A stretch of DNA of 64,000 bases, taken from positions 2,046,001-2,110,000 of the forward strand of contig JAQQWL010000009.1 of the NCBI GenBank assembly GCA_038363925.1, written 5' to 3'. Numbering within the stretch: position 1 is the first letter of the stretch; the number at the start of each line of letters is the position of its first letter. Made by a program: the position numbers and the translations under genes. Source of the DNA: Apiospora phragmitis. Lineage: Eukaryota; Ascomycota; Sordariomycetes; Amphisphaeriales; Apiosporaceae. Under the pieces are notes generated by a model that saw only the letters and a list, made by a program, of their open reading frames with translations, did no database searches and had not been told where the DNA came from. This document shows, in pieces, positions 10,573 through 22,547 of this stretch.

Positions 10573-13500
10573 ATGTCCAGCTCTACTCCAGCCGTCAAAG
10601 TCTCAAGCGGCGCCCGCCCTCATGACGACAGCTCGCGCATGCTGTCTGATGGGAGTGGCGCCAGTCGCGCTACCTCCAAGCCTGATGGCGCGGGCTCTGC
10701 CAACAACGAACCCCCCAACTCTCAAGATGCCCCCTCAAATGCCCAGCAAGGTACGTGATTGCGCCTCTTGTCGTTTGCCTGACATGTCAGCACAAGCTCG
10801 TCTCATCCTAGTGCCTGTCATCCTTCCGCACAGCCCCATGCAGGAAGCAGTATGGTACGATGTCTGGCTTATAGCTGCTGGATGCTTTCCCTTGCCCGTG
10901 GTTACAGCACGCTCACGCATACGCGGCACATCGCCCCCACGAAGCTGCAGGCTATGAGCGACGACGAGCTGCATGAGATGACCTTGGACTGACAGGCCCA
11001 CTTCATTAGGCAGCAGCAGTTATATATCCTCATCCGTCACGGGTAGAAAAGGACCCTCGAAGCTATCGCGGAAGGATACCCTCGCCAAGGATGGCAAAGA
11101 CAATACGAACAAGAACGGAGCCGCACCTATCACGCCGTCGCCTCCTGCAATTGACCCATTATCACACGTTAGTTGGCTCCTTGCCCTCTTGGTTTAGCCG
11201 GGAGGCGCAAACATCAAGGGCTGGCTGGAAGCTAATGTCATGTAGCATATCTTCGTGAGAACCAACACGGATCGATCCATACCCGCGCGACTGTTCACCT
11301 CCGGGAGACCCGACAGCCCGGCCGCCGCCAATGAAGGGCTCCCTCGCCCCAGCTCGGATCTCGCAGCGAAGCAGCTTACAGCCCCCACACCCGAGCCTAA
11401 CAAGGAAAAAGAAGAAGAGCAACTTTCTGAGTCGTCTGAGCATGATCGGAAACAAGAAAAAGGACGATGATGACAACGACAACGCCTCAGAGTTTAGCGA
11501 GCGAAGGACCGAAGGTGCTAATGCCGTCGTCTTCTCTTCTTCTGTCGAGGCCGGTGGCTACATACCGCATCATAAAGAGCCTCCTCGATACATCAGGGTT
11601 CGGTCCCATAATAAGAAGCTGAAGGAGTTCAACCGCATGTTCCTTGCGCAGGAGTTGGTAGGAACTCGACCTCTTCCCGATGGTAGCGACAAGTCGTTCG
11701 AGGAAACTTCCGGCAGAACGACCCATGCGCATGGCTCAAAGAATTTCACTACGGGTGGACCTGTCTGGGCGGTCGAGTTCAGCAAGGATGGAAAGTACCT
11801 TGCGACGGCCGGCAAGGACGGAATTGTTCGCATCTGGGCCGTCATGTCGTCACCTGAAGATAGGAGGGCCTACGACGAGTACGAGATGGCCCAAAGCTCT
11901 TACGGCGAGCGGTTGAGTGCGCCAGTGTTTCACCCCAACCCTGTGCGAGAATTTGTTGGCCATACCGGCGAGATTCTGGATCTCAGCTGGAGTAAAAACA
12001 ATTTTCTACTTTCGTCCTCGATGGATAAGACTGTGCGTTTATGGCACATGAGCCGGCGGGAGTGCTTGTGCACTTTCAAACATAAAGACTTTGTAACGTC
12101 TATAGCTTTCCATCCCCGAGATGATCGCTTCTTTCTGGCCGGTTCGCTCGACTCCGTGCTACGGCTCTGGAGCATCCCGGACAAAGCGGTTGCATATTCA
12201 AGCCAGCTAGCCGACCTCATCACGGCGGTGGCTTTTTCGCCAGATGGGAAGACGTGTATTGCGGGGTGCCTAAACGGCCTGTGCACTTTCTACGAGACGG
12301 AAGGCTTGAAATTCCAGACCCAAACCCACGTCCGGTCATCCAGGGGCAAGAATGCAAAGGGCAGCAAGATCACAGGCATACAGGCCATGGCCTTCCCGCC
12401 GGACGACCCGAATGGCGAAGTTAAGATTCTGATCACTTCTAATGACTCGCGCATTCGAATATATGGGCTGCACGACAAACTCCTTGAACTGAAATTCAAG
12501 GGGCACGAAAACGCCTGCAACCAGATTCGTGCGAGCTTCAGCGACGACGGCAATTATATTATTTGTGGCAGCGAGGATCGGAAATCCTTCATCTGGTCGA
12601 CAGCCACGACTCACTCGACCAACAAGGAGAAGCGGCCCTATGAATACTTTGAGGCCCATCCTACCGTTGTGACGCAGGCAATATTCGTCCCGACTGCGGC
12701 AAGACAGCTTCTTCAATCCTCTCACGACCCCGTCTTTACTCTGTGCAACCCGCCCCCTGTGACTCTGCGTAGTATGGAAGAGTCGACAACCGCCAGCCAG
12801 AGGGCGCTTAGCCCAGAACCGACTGAAGCGCCTGCGGTCCGAGAACCGGAACAGACACCGGCCTTTGTGGCCCGGTCCAGGCATCATGACGGCAACATCA
12901 TTGTAACAGCCGATCAAGAGGGCATGATCAAGGTGTTCCGGCAGGACTGCGCTTTCAAGAAGCGCCGCCACGATAACTGGGAGACGGGCTCCTCTTTCTC
13001 GCGGAAGCTCGGGAGAGAGGGAGTGCTGGGACGTTCAGGAAGCATCGTAACCCGGACTAGCGCCAGCAGTGTTGGGGGTCCGCACTCGCGGCGGGGATCT
13101 GTCAGTAAGCCGCCCTCTGGACTGGGCGCGCAGATGAGTCCTGATATCATAAACTCGTGGCGACAAAACATCGAAGGCACAGCCAGTCGTCCTAACTCCA
13201 TTGTCATGTCAACGCCTGCTCGCAGCGAGCGGTCCATTAGTCCCGCCAAAGCCCGCACCCCCGTGACGTCCAGTGCGGCTACACTTGCTTCGGAGGCTCG
13301 GCGGCAGCCCTATGCAAATACATCGCCCAGTGGTGTGCAACCGACAAGCCCTACTGCTAGCATCAGGACGAATGGGCGTCGGGAGCAGCTAAATAGCCCC
13401 GCGATGCCGCCTACGCCAAGCTTTTCATTCCGTAGCATGGATGATGACAACGAGGACGAACTCCGGCTCGACCCAGTAGGTGCAAGCTATAGTTTCTGGA

Positions 13501-14021
13501 ACCTTAACCGTTGGCGGAACATGGGTGGTACTCCTAGGGGTGGCAGCAACGGCGGACCCAGCTCGGGTTCCCTGCAAAAGGGCCACAATCGAGCCCAGAG
13601 CGAGATACCTGAAGCCGCTGCCGCTCTGATTGAGCCTATCGCCATACCCAACAACGAGCGGCGCCAAAGTCTAGGGTCGCATGCTCTGGCAGGGACAGGG
13701 ACATCCCGTACATCAAACGAGTCGGCAAGGGGTAGCGGAGAGGTGACTCGCCGCCGCAAAAGCATGCCTCTCAGCAACGGGATCCCGTCCATCCAAGCCT
13801 CCGAGGCTGGACGTCTGGCGCCACCGACACCGACTCGTCCTCGGCGCTCCCAGTCAAGAAATCGCAGCCGCTTGAGTTCCAAAGTGTCCAGCGAGCGAGC
13901 GAGCGACGAGAGTGAAGATATGCAGTGTTCCAAATGCGGTGGGCATGAATTCAAGGCCAAGAAGGTCGGCGGGCGGCAAAGGTTGCTTTGCGCGGCCTGT
14001 GGGAGGATGGTGGATGCGTAG
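10573..14021 (+). CDS. WD40 repeat protein of the WDR44/Dgr2 family with C-terminal zinc ribbon
   Basis: Exons 10573-10750, 11010-11167 and 11246-14021 (donors GTACGT and GTTAGT, acceptors TTAG and GTAG) give 1,036 aa if one base is removed from the A5 run near 11405. There the frame holding HIFVRTNTDRSIPARL is out of phase with the frame holding KKKKSNFLSRLSMIG. After a Ser-rich N-terminus come PPRYIRVRSHNKKLKEFNRMFLAQEL, then about six WD40 blades (WAVEFSKDGKYLATAGKDGIVRIW, VGHTGEILDLSWSKNNFLLSSSMDKTVRLW and others), a long Ser/Pro-rich region, and a final CSKC-x20-CAAC zinc ribbon. Human WDR44 binds Rab11; the yeast relatives Dgr2 and YMR102C are poorly understood. A cytosolic trafficking or scaffold role is inference. 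ATG 11331 is an alternative start that would avoid the frame break but loses the conserved upstream part. Confidence 0.85.
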
Positions 14022-14705
14022 ATGGCTTTCGGCATCTTCCATCCCTCTTTACTATGACGGATAAGGGGGTGAAAAGTGACAACCTGGCTCATGGCTGAGT
14101 TCACATGATCTTGGTAGGGCGCGATGTTTTTACTTGAACTGTTGGTGCATTTAGTAAAGGCGTTAGGGATAGGGGGGAAAGATGAGACCTGTTGGACTGT
14201 CTTTTTTCTGCAGCGTGATGTATTAAGATACCATTTGCCTTGAAATACGAATACATATACCATGCCAATAATTTCCGCATTCGTCTGCGGCTGCCAACCT
14301 GTCCTCCACGAATTTCCTGGGCCAGGAACCAATGACAGGAAGACATAGTAATTCTAGGGATCACTGGTCAGCGGCTTGAATACCACGACAAGCGATATCT
14401 CTCTAGTTGTTGTCAGAGTTCTCGCCTGCATTGTTTTGGTTGCCTTGACCAGTTCCCGCGTTGGGTTTGGTCGCAGCTATGGATTACATAGCATACCCCA
14501 GCCGAAAGCTGATGATCCTGCTTTCAGCGGCACAGCTGCGGGGAACATTCCTCCTTGAAGCCAAACCCCCGGATTTGTCATCAGTTCCTGCTTATATGAT
14601 CGAAGCATCAGCCACAACCGGTCACTTTCTATAGCAGACCTCTACTCAGCGAACAAATACGCACACACACACACATCCCTCGCATATACACACCAGTCCA
14701 CCAAT
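14022..14705. other. Intergenic, no gene seen
   Basis: 3' flank of the WD40 gene and 5' flank of the thioredoxin gene. A short (CA)n run lies at about 14662-14672 just before the thioredoxin start. No other feature. Confidence 0.4.
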
Positions 14706-15127
14706 ATGGCAGCGGCCGACAAAATCACGACCATAGCCAGCGCCAGCGAGTTCGACGCCCTGCTCGGCGCGAACACGCACGCCGTCATCGACTTCCACGC
14801 GACCTGGTGCGGGCCGTGCAAGGCCATGGCGCCCGTCTTCGCGCAGCACGCGGCGCAGCACGCCGTCCGGGGCGCGTCGCCTTCGCCCAGGTGGACATCG
14901 ACGCCGTGCCCGACGTCGCGGCCCGCTACCGCGTCACCACCATCCCCACTTTCTTGTTCGTCAGAGACGGCGACGCCTACGAGGACGTCCGCACGGCGAG
15001 CCCGCCTAAGCTCAAGGCTGCGGTCGAGGATGTGGTGAGGGAGCTGGCGAAGGAGGAGGGAGAGGCGGCTGGTGCTGGGAATGGCCAGAATGAGGTGGCG
15101 GCGGCGCTTAAGGATGAGGATTGTTGA
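14706..15127 (+). CDS. Thioredoxin
   Basis: A thioredoxin (about 140 aa when joined) that reduces protein disulfides with thioredoxin reductase and NADPH. The active site WCGPC is at residues 34-38 within AVIDFHATWCGPCKAMAP. Downstream, FAQVDIDAVPDVAARYRVTTIPTFLFVRDG carries the family's cis-proline (TIPT). The two halves are in different frames: one base is missing in the G4 run at about 14867-14872. An extra Glu/Ala/Gly-rich C-terminal tail ending DEDC follows the usual last helix and is unusual for fungal thioredoxins. No signal peptide, so probably cytosolic. No intron is visible. Confidence 0.92.
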
Positions 15128-15917
15128 GGTTTCTTAGCTGTGTACCGACATACATACACGTTTGCCGGGGTTGGCGGAGGTATCGGTAATCATCACATGC
15201 ATAGTTTACTGTAATGGGCTTTTTCAGGCTTTTTCACTTGAGGTATCTATGCATACGCTATCCTACTATATGTACTTTCTCCTATAGATATGGCATAATT
15301 ATAGAAGCAACCGTATGATTCAGGAATGCCTCATATTTGGAGAGCTGGGGACTAGGAAATGACCTCGAAAATTATTGTGTTTTGGTTGGTCGAAATGATC
15401 AAGACTCTGATCAATTCACTGATGACTACTGGCTGTTTTGATCATGGGCTTGATCAAACCGAATTGCATATGCATGCAGGGTGGTCGTCATCACTGCAGC
15501 AAGAGGCGGCTTACATCCTGCCCAACTAGGCGTTACCAAGCGTCCAGCGCAGCCCAGCTGCCCAGGCAGTTTACTGGTATACCTGTTGATCATGGACTTG
15601 ATCAATCGCACGAGATTCAGTGTAATTTCATAATGGGGTTGAGGAAAGGTCGCATGTACTGACTGGTCCGCGAACCAGTGACGGTCCATCTATAGCAGCA
15701 CGGGCATAGCAGATGAATCCAGAAATGTCTCCCTACCCAGTTCCTACCGTGTTTGCGCTGTGTTAAACTCGGAGGTCACAATTATACTATTCTAACATTA
15801 CACCACCGGAGTGTGAAAAAGGCCACCCAAGACGACGAGACAAACGATATAGACTACAGTTTTCATCAAGCATCTCAAGGGATTGCATTCCAATACGCTG
15901 TTCTTATCTTGCCCCCT
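15128..15917. other. Intergenic with a cluster of TGATCA pairs
   Basis: No gene seen. The middle of this stretch carries three pairs of TGATCA hexamers with identical spacing (listed separately), upstream of the zinc-finger gene beginning at 15918. Confidence 0.5.
15396..15604. promoter_or_regulatory. Three TGATCA-N6-TGATCA elements (candidate regulator binding sites)
   Basis: The palindromic hexamer TGATCA occurs in three pairs, at 15396/15408, 15439/15451 and 15587/15599, always 12 bp start to start. Copies two and three share flanks and a near-identical spacer (TGGGCT and TGGACT), giving imperfect inverted repeats at 15437-15458 and 15586-15605. Regular spacing near one helical turn suggests a dimeric or paired-site DNA-binding protein. 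They lie 310-520 bp before the zinc-finger gene and downstream of thioredoxin. The function is inferred. Confidence 0.5.
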
Positions 15918-18088
15918 ATGTCAACCCCGAAGCGATTGAAAACGCGCCAGGTGTGGTATTGTGTAAGTACCTTACAGACTCATACAAGCTCTTCATACCT
16001 CAAGCTCTTTATAGGAAAATGATAGGATGTGTTTGTATCGAAGATCGTGCGGCTAACTGACATCTGGACTTTTCATGACAATAGTGCTGGTGCGGTCAAG
16101 GCCCTATAAGCAGGGTTTTGCATGAATATTGTCCATCCTGTAGGAGGGTGATGTGTGCAGGCTGTGGTGGTGAAGACCTGAGGAAAAGAACAAGATGGAT
16201 GAGAGTGTTCGGAGTGAAAACCCACAAGAGAGGAAGAAGGTGCTTAAGAGCAAACCAGGAGCAGCTGCGGCTCTGCATCTGCAGGACCCCCTCGTACCCA
16301 GAAACAACATTGAACAAAATGAGGAGGCTCTGCACCCACCCCGTCAGACTTGCATACACAATGACAGAGCCTCGTCCAGTGAGGGTGACAACAGTGTCAG
16401 CTATCAACAACCTTCTATTGGGCCGGAGCTCTCTGTGATGCCAGATGAGGCTCTGCCTAGTACACATGATGGAGAACAAACTTGGTCCGACTACTTTGCT
16501 GGCACTTTCACATCTACTTCTACGGACCCCAATGGGTTTCATGCAGGCAACCCCCCTATGCATGTTGCAACGCCACTCGAGGTTCTGCAATCCACTTGGG
16601 GCCTCAAGCTAAGATCGGGCCATAGCATACCATCACAGCCTTTGGATCATGTGGACGTGATGTCGGGTCTCGACCGAATTATTAGCTCATGGGTGACAGA
16701 CGCAGACTATGCGAATGACAGGGTGTCCATCGGTTCCTTGTCGGGTACGCACGACGATAGTCTTGGAGGGAAATATTTACCAAGGCTTTGGCCACAATTG
16801 ATGTGGCTACAGACCATACCACTCAAGTTGCTCAGAGCTCACCGTCTTCTTCGGTGTCTTCCGCTTTCGTTAGCCAAGATTCGCCAGACTCAGCAGCATT
16901 TTCGATTGAGCAGACTGGCATTGGTGGATTTCAACACAGCCCATCACATCTAAATGCTGATTTCGGCTATGATATGGCACCGGATCTCTTTGCGACTGAA
17001 ACGAGCCTACAACTTGATTATGATCGCGCATATCCCGGCGATGAACACCTCATGCCAGGGGTTTGTTACCAGGAACAATCGAAGCCCAATAATCCTGGCA
17101 ACAGGGGTTCCCGTTATGAGTACGATTTCTACCCAACGATCGGCTCTCTGTCGAGGGAGTCAGTTCCAAGCCCACTCAACATCTCGAGGGCTTTGCCAGG
17201 CAAACATTCCGGTGGGACTATGTGGGATGCAGCGAAGCCCCAAAGCTGCAAGAAACCTATGGAACCCTCACAAAGGCACTTCGAGGAAAGTGCCGCTAGA
17301 AAGAGAAAGCGTGGGTCGACCACATCGAATACTTCTTTGTTTGGCCCCTCGGCACCCGCCCAGAGATGTGCTCCCATACTCATGGTGAATCTGCAAGAGA
17401 CGGATCTCGTCTCCGACATGTCCAATGTAACAAGGACCGAGCTAGCCTGCCACTTCTACAAGATGAACCCCAAGCAGTACTCCAGTTGCGCAACGAGGAC
17501 CTTCCAAACCATAAGTTCCGTCATCCAGCATCTGCACAAGTCGCACGACCGCAAGGGCCACCACAACTGCGACGCCTGTTTCCAATCCTTCCCATCCGAG
17601 TCTGCCCTACATGCGCATGGGAATTCGGGGGTCTGTCGGCCAACCGGCGGGGTACCCGCCGATGAGCTGCCTCCGTAACCCACAAGCATGGTACGCCAGC
17701 GAGCAAGTGGAACACGGTCTGGGGCCAGTTGTTCCCGAAGCTCAAGCAGCCCCGTTCGCCCTACCGCGATGAGAACCACGAGGTCGACCAATTTGTGCAG
17801 TTCTTTCTGCGTGGTCTGCATACATCTATGCCGGGGCTGATGCCACAGGACCGGCAAAATATCGCTACCCTGTTGCAGTGCGGGGCGTTACGTTGGCGAA
17901 CTGAGTCAGGGGAGCCACTGGATCATAGGCTCGTACTGACCGGTCCGTATACGACGAAAGGTGACGGAACGTTTATTACGGCTCCGCCAGGGACAGCGTT
18001 TGAGGATCATCACATTCAAGCGTCCAACTTACAGCTATCGACAGCGCTATGGCGTACAAATGAGAACGAAGCGACAGCAGCCTCCTAA
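15918..18088 (+). CDS. Zinc-ribbon plus C2H2-type fungal protein, frame broken three times
   Basis: A short first exon (15918-15962, ending VWYC, donor GTAAGT) joins exon 2 at 16085 to give a Cys-rich N-terminal module: WYCCWCGQG...YCPSCRRVMCAGCG. Downstream pieces in other frames include a long Ser/Asp-rich middle and a KRKRGS basic patch. A fungal C2H2-like region then follows (LACHFYKMNPKQYSSC, SVIQHLHKSH, NCDACFQSFPSESALHAH), the KWNTVWGQLFPKLKQPRSPY segment that commonly follows these fingers in fungal proteins, and a C-terminal tail. Three single-base losses (near 16192 in an A run, near 16777 and near 17670) restore one 683-aa frame. The role is probably DNA/RNA binding, but no target is known. 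A pseudogene cannot be excluded. Confidence 0.65.
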
Positions 18089-18348
18089 GATATGTGGGCA
18101 GGGCTTTGCGTTACCCCATTCGGGACTTATTTACTGGCACTTGGGTAGACACTCGGGCTTTAGCACCCTAAGGCACCCAAAAGAAACCTCCTCGGTTGTC
18201 TTAGCCAGACACGATGCTTGATCATCATCAGAACATTTCTCATTCATGTGGTATCCTAACAAGAAAGAAATTTTGCTTCCCGTAGCCCATGGGAAGAATC
18301 TATATTTTGGCCCATCGCGTTATACTCCCATCTATACTGCGTGCTGAT

Positions 18349-19925
18349 TTATTTCACCGCAACGCCATAGACGACGGGAATAGGCCGGAACACACTGAAC
18401 TCGGTACCCGTAGCCACCAGGGTACCCAGGATTTGGGGATGCCAGTGTACCTCCTTGGCATGCTCTACGATATGCTCGAAAAGCAGCTGAGGGGGCATGT
18501 CCTTGACACCAGCCGTGTCCTTGCTCTCTTCGTCATCTATCTCGACTGACAAATCCCACAACGTGACCTTATTGTCGCCCGCCGCCACGGCAACCATACT
18601 GTCGTCTGTCGGGTGCCACTCGATGCTGGTGATCTGGTCCCTGTGGTAGTTGAAGCTTGCAATAGGCGTCGGCTTCTCCTCTCCGCCTTTCCATCGGCGA
18701 AGATCCCAGACGCTCCACACGCCATTGTCATCGCCCGTCGCCAACAGATGCGTCGTCAGGCGGGACCAAGACATGACATTGACGTCGACACTGCTGACTT
18801 GCACAGTGATGGCGGGTTTGCGACTCTTGGACCTGATATCCCATACGCGGACAGTGCCGTCGCTAGATGCAGAAGCAAAAACGGAGGCCTCCTGCGGACT
18901 CCACTGAATCTCCTCAATACTGCTCGTGTGGCCCTGGAAAGGCCGGGTGTCGGTCACCCAGCCACCGCCATCGGTGCGTGTCGTCATGTAAATCAGACCG
19001 TCGTTGTCACCAGTGAGCAGTTTGCCTCCGGGGAACAGAGGCGACCAGTCCATAGCATAACCCTCGGACTTGTGTGCTCGGATCGTAGACAATGGCTTGT
19101 TCTGCTGCGGGGTGATGACGGTGCCTGGGTTGTCGAAAGAGGTAAGGTGTGGCGTGATGTCCTGGATGAAGACCTGGGCCGACTCGGTCATGGTGGCTAC
19201 GAAGGTTTGGCCAGGCACTGAAGGGTCTTGAGAGGGGATCTGGTGGGCGCGTATGCGGTTTGTCGTCGAAGTGAGCGGGATCGACCTCGATTCGAGGATG
19301 GGATCGGCCTGCTCGTCGTCATCGTCGTCATCCGAATCCGAGTCGTTGTCGTCAGTTCGCTCCATGCGGCTGAGGCCACTGAACTTCATGACCATCAACT
19401 GGTTCTCCTTGTCCTTACTGGCCTCGGCCTGGATTCCGGCAACCGCGTACATGGTGGCCGGGTAGGCCCTTTCTCGCTTATCGCCGAGCCCGTCGCGGAC
19501 GATGTCGAAGGATAGGCATGGCCACGGAGTGCTCAGGTTGTGTAGTAGTTCGTATGTTCCTAGATCTGGTGCCAAGTGCTGGCCTTCCTCTAGCTTGTTG
19601 CGGCCGACAATAAATGTGCCATTGTCTAACTCCATTCCACCAGCTAGAATGTTGATAGAGTTCATGTCAGAAGAAGGGTTCTCTCCAAGTAAATGGCGAT
19701 TAACATTTGTCGCAAACTAACCTGCGGCTTCTTCAGCTTCGCGCTCGGCATCTGGTCTTCCATCGACACCGGCCTCGAGGATCTCGTCTTCGCTTTCGAA
19801 CTCGTCCTCGAATTCATCCTGAATTCGCCCATGTCCTTGTTGTCGTCGATGTCCATCGGCTCAGGACGGTCGCCTCCCTTGAGAGGGGCACCGCCGCTCT
19901 CGGCATCCGCAGAGCGCTTCGACAT
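18349..19925 (-). CDS. RRB1: Ribosome assembly protein Rrb1 (GRWD1 family)
   Basis: Rrb1 is an essential WD40 chaperone of ribosomal protein L3 (uL3) acting in the nucleolus. Exons 19722-19925 and 18349-19643 are joined by a 78-nt intron (donor GTTAGT, CTGAC branch, TAG acceptor) whose phase fits exactly. The acidic N-terminus (MDIDDNKDMGEF, then DEFEDEFESEDEIL) is typical. The NTF/CAF1c-like block LGTYELLHNLSTPWPCLSFDIVRD, an acidic loop, and WD40 blades follow (IRAHKSEGYAMDWSPL, GHTSSIEEIQWSPQEASVFASASSDGTVRVWDIR, DQITSIEWHPTDDSMVAVAAGDNKVTLWDL). One base is missing near 19827, between GEF and DEF; corrected length is 499 aa. An essential gene broken here argues for a sequence error. Confidence 0.94.
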
Positions 19926-20770
19926 GGTTTCTGGTGCTTACGAGAGCTGCAAAAGAAAATAAACCCGAAATTATTCTTTTGGGGGCAGTTGAAACAGTTG
20001 ACGTTGGGTTGTTCTCTTATCCCCGTTTTGGTATAAAGGCGTCGGCGGGGTCCCAGCAGCTCTCAACTTTTTTTTTTCAATCTGAATTATTTTCTGCCAC
20101 TTGACCCCGCGATCTGTGGCTGGAATTGGAATTCTCTTGCAGGGAATTGGCGGGCGGTGAAGGTGGTCCCCCCACGGGCCACGGGCCACAGGGCCACAGC
20201 TCACTAAACCAGCCATTGCTAGAACCCACATACGCTGACAGTCCTGTTATGTAAACTATGAAGAATTTCGTCACTGGGCTCCGGACTTCGAGGACACCAC
20301 ATAGCCAGCCCATTTGATTGATAAAATTGACCGTCTTGCAAAGGTGTTGTAGTAACTGACTCGTTCATGTTTTATACAAATCTTGAGTGACTCGCATACA
20401 ATAATAATCAACTACAACAGGTTCACGAGGCGTAAAACAACCATCATGAATTTGACGGATGATTGCAGATGCGTACAGACGATGCATCGAGACGTGAACT
20501 GACATGGATGAAACGCGTCGGCGGCTTCCCCACCGCTAGCCATCGTGCCGTGATACCCCTGAAACACGCAACCATCAATTATTCACAGTGACGACAATCC
20601 GGACAGTTACTAATATTATATTTAACGAGCAGCTTTGGTGATTCGATTCAGCTACATCAAATCAGCTTCTGTTCCTCTTTTCATTCAGCCTTGGATACAG
20701 CGTCATTTTCATCTAGTCTCACAACACAAGCGTATTAAACCTTGCTCTTTGGGCCCCCTCGTTTCTTAGT
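19926..20770. other. Intergenic, divergent promoters
   Basis: Lies between RRB1 (minus) and the small membrane protein gene (plus). Contains T- and A-rich runs but no recognised element or gene. Confidence 0.4.
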
Positions 20771-21316
20771 ATGGCTTACCTTATCAAGTTTGCCCTGGTG
20801 ACCGAGGCCATCTTCAACGCGCTTGGTGCGTTTATCTTCATTGTCTATCCTCAGGGGTGTCTCTCATATGCCGTCTCGTCATCATCTCCGATTACTGGCT
20901 GTGCTGCCCTTCTGTGCCAAGTCTTTGGCGCCATTGTGCTGTCTTTGGCTGTTCCTCTCCTGCTGTGTGTCCCCGACTCCAACGCAGTGTATGAGAAGAG
21001 ACGTATCGTCTACAAAACCATGGCCGCCGGCGAGATTGCTTGTAAGTGACTTGATCTGCTTTGCTCCTAATGGTAGAGTTTACCAAAGAAATGGGAGAGA
21101 ATTGGGCTAATCCCGAGACCCGCAGTTATCATTCTCTTTTTGCGAGCCTCGCAAGATTATGAGAAAACTGGATTCGCTCCAGAATTTCTCACCAGGAGTA
21201 TCATGGCTTTTGCGCCCGCGTTGGCTTGGCACTCGTACGCAGTCTTCGTCAACCCTGCCATTATGCGCACCGCCGGGGCCGCCGCACCTCATGTTGGCAC
21301 CAAGAAAGTCCAGTAA
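20771..21316 (+). CDS. Small integral membrane protein, uncharacterised (153 aa)
   Basis: Exons 20771-21041 and 21126-21316 (donor GTAAGT, acceptor CAG, phase matches) encode 153 aa. There are about four hydrophobic segments: FALVTEAIFNALGAFIFIVY; ALLCQVFGAIVLSLAVPLLLC; around TMAAGEIAFIILFL; and IMAFAPALAWHSYAVFVNP. It ends in a short hydrophilic tail. Similar small four-helix membrane proteins are common in filamentous fungi without a known role. I do not recognise a named family. Codon use and clean splicing support a real gene. Confidence 0.75.
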
Positions 21317-22547
21317 AGCTGGTATTTGGTTCAACTAAGTCATGTGCGCATAGATGGCTTACGAGTGGGCGAGGGATTTCCGAGCTGATGAAGAAAACTG
21401 CTTGCTGGGGCACACATATTGCGCGCGGCGAGAATACCGGCTGCATCGCTGCGCAAGGGTTTTCGAGGCCCATCCACTGTTCACTTGACGATGGCTCGGC
21501 ACACTGCTGCGTTACGTCTATTGGTCTCTGATCGCTGCATGCTGGATCAAATGTGTGATACCCTTCTACTTGTTGCATTTTGCGACTGTAACGTTGGATG
21601 GCCATATCTAGGTTGGCCAGCCAGTACGCCGAATGCTTGGTGTGTATCACAAGAAGCAAGGGGCTTCCGCAAGTCTCCTATTTTGTGATGCTTGTAATCC
21701 TGAGCTGAACAACGACATGGTCCCATGATTTCGACACGAGACATGGGTCCAGGAACGGCTTTCAGCTTATGTCCTCTGCTAGTCTACTTCACCCTCAACC
21801 GAGCCATACATAATGACACCACTTTATTCCTACACACCTTGTCCTCAAGAGCGCTCGCTTCGAATCCTTCCCTACCGCTTGTATGTAACCCAGTCGCGGG
21901 CTGGCTGCTGAAATCTAGCCTGTTTTGGGTAATTAGCTGGCCAAAACCCGCTCTTATTGGCCCCGTCTCTTGGGCTGTGATATCGCTCATTCGCTGCTTC
22001 GCTGCTTCGCTCTTCGGCTAAGACCTTACTTCTTGTCAGCCAAAGCAAACACCCCATATAGCGGCTCTCCACCGAGCGAAAGCATCGTCTTGTATAATAA
22101 GTACCTGGAAATCGCCAGCGGGTGTTCCCGGTTTCTCTCCCTGCCGTATCTAGGGGATGCGATTCGCCCATGCTACTGCGGTGACTCTTCACATAGACGC
22201 ACTAGGGTGTGACTAGTCCTCGAGGTCAGTTCATCTCAACTACCCAAAGCGATGGTTGGTGGCACTCCTAGGAATGCTTATCCGGTGTAAGTGCGGGAGG
22301 CGCCCTTGCTTTCTTGGCATCAATGCATCAATAGTCTCAACGGTGTGGACGCATGTGCCTAGAAGATGCATGGTGTTGATGTGGGTGTGTACTGAGAACT
22401 AGTTCCTTGTTTCTCCATGGAACCATGTCTTGTCGAAGTCTGGCGACGTACTGTCTATCTATAAGGTGGAGACTAGTCACCCTTCCTACCTCCCAGCGAG
22501 ACTCTGCTCGTGGGTCAGCAAGCATCAAAAGATAAACTCGGCGCATC
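21317..22547. other. Intergenic, no gene seen
   Basis: No frame with recognisable content; upstream part is the 3' flank of the membrane protein gene, the end is the promoter of the oxidase gene. Confidence 0.4.

Noticed and set aside
13487..14332. 281-codon minus frame overlapping the WD40 gene end
   Set aside because: No family resemblance; overlaps the conserved zinc ribbon on the other strand.
19644..19721. Shorter 39-nt RRB1 intron ending at 19683
   Set aside because: Too short for a fungal intron; the TAG at 19644-19646 with a CTGAC branch fits length and phase.
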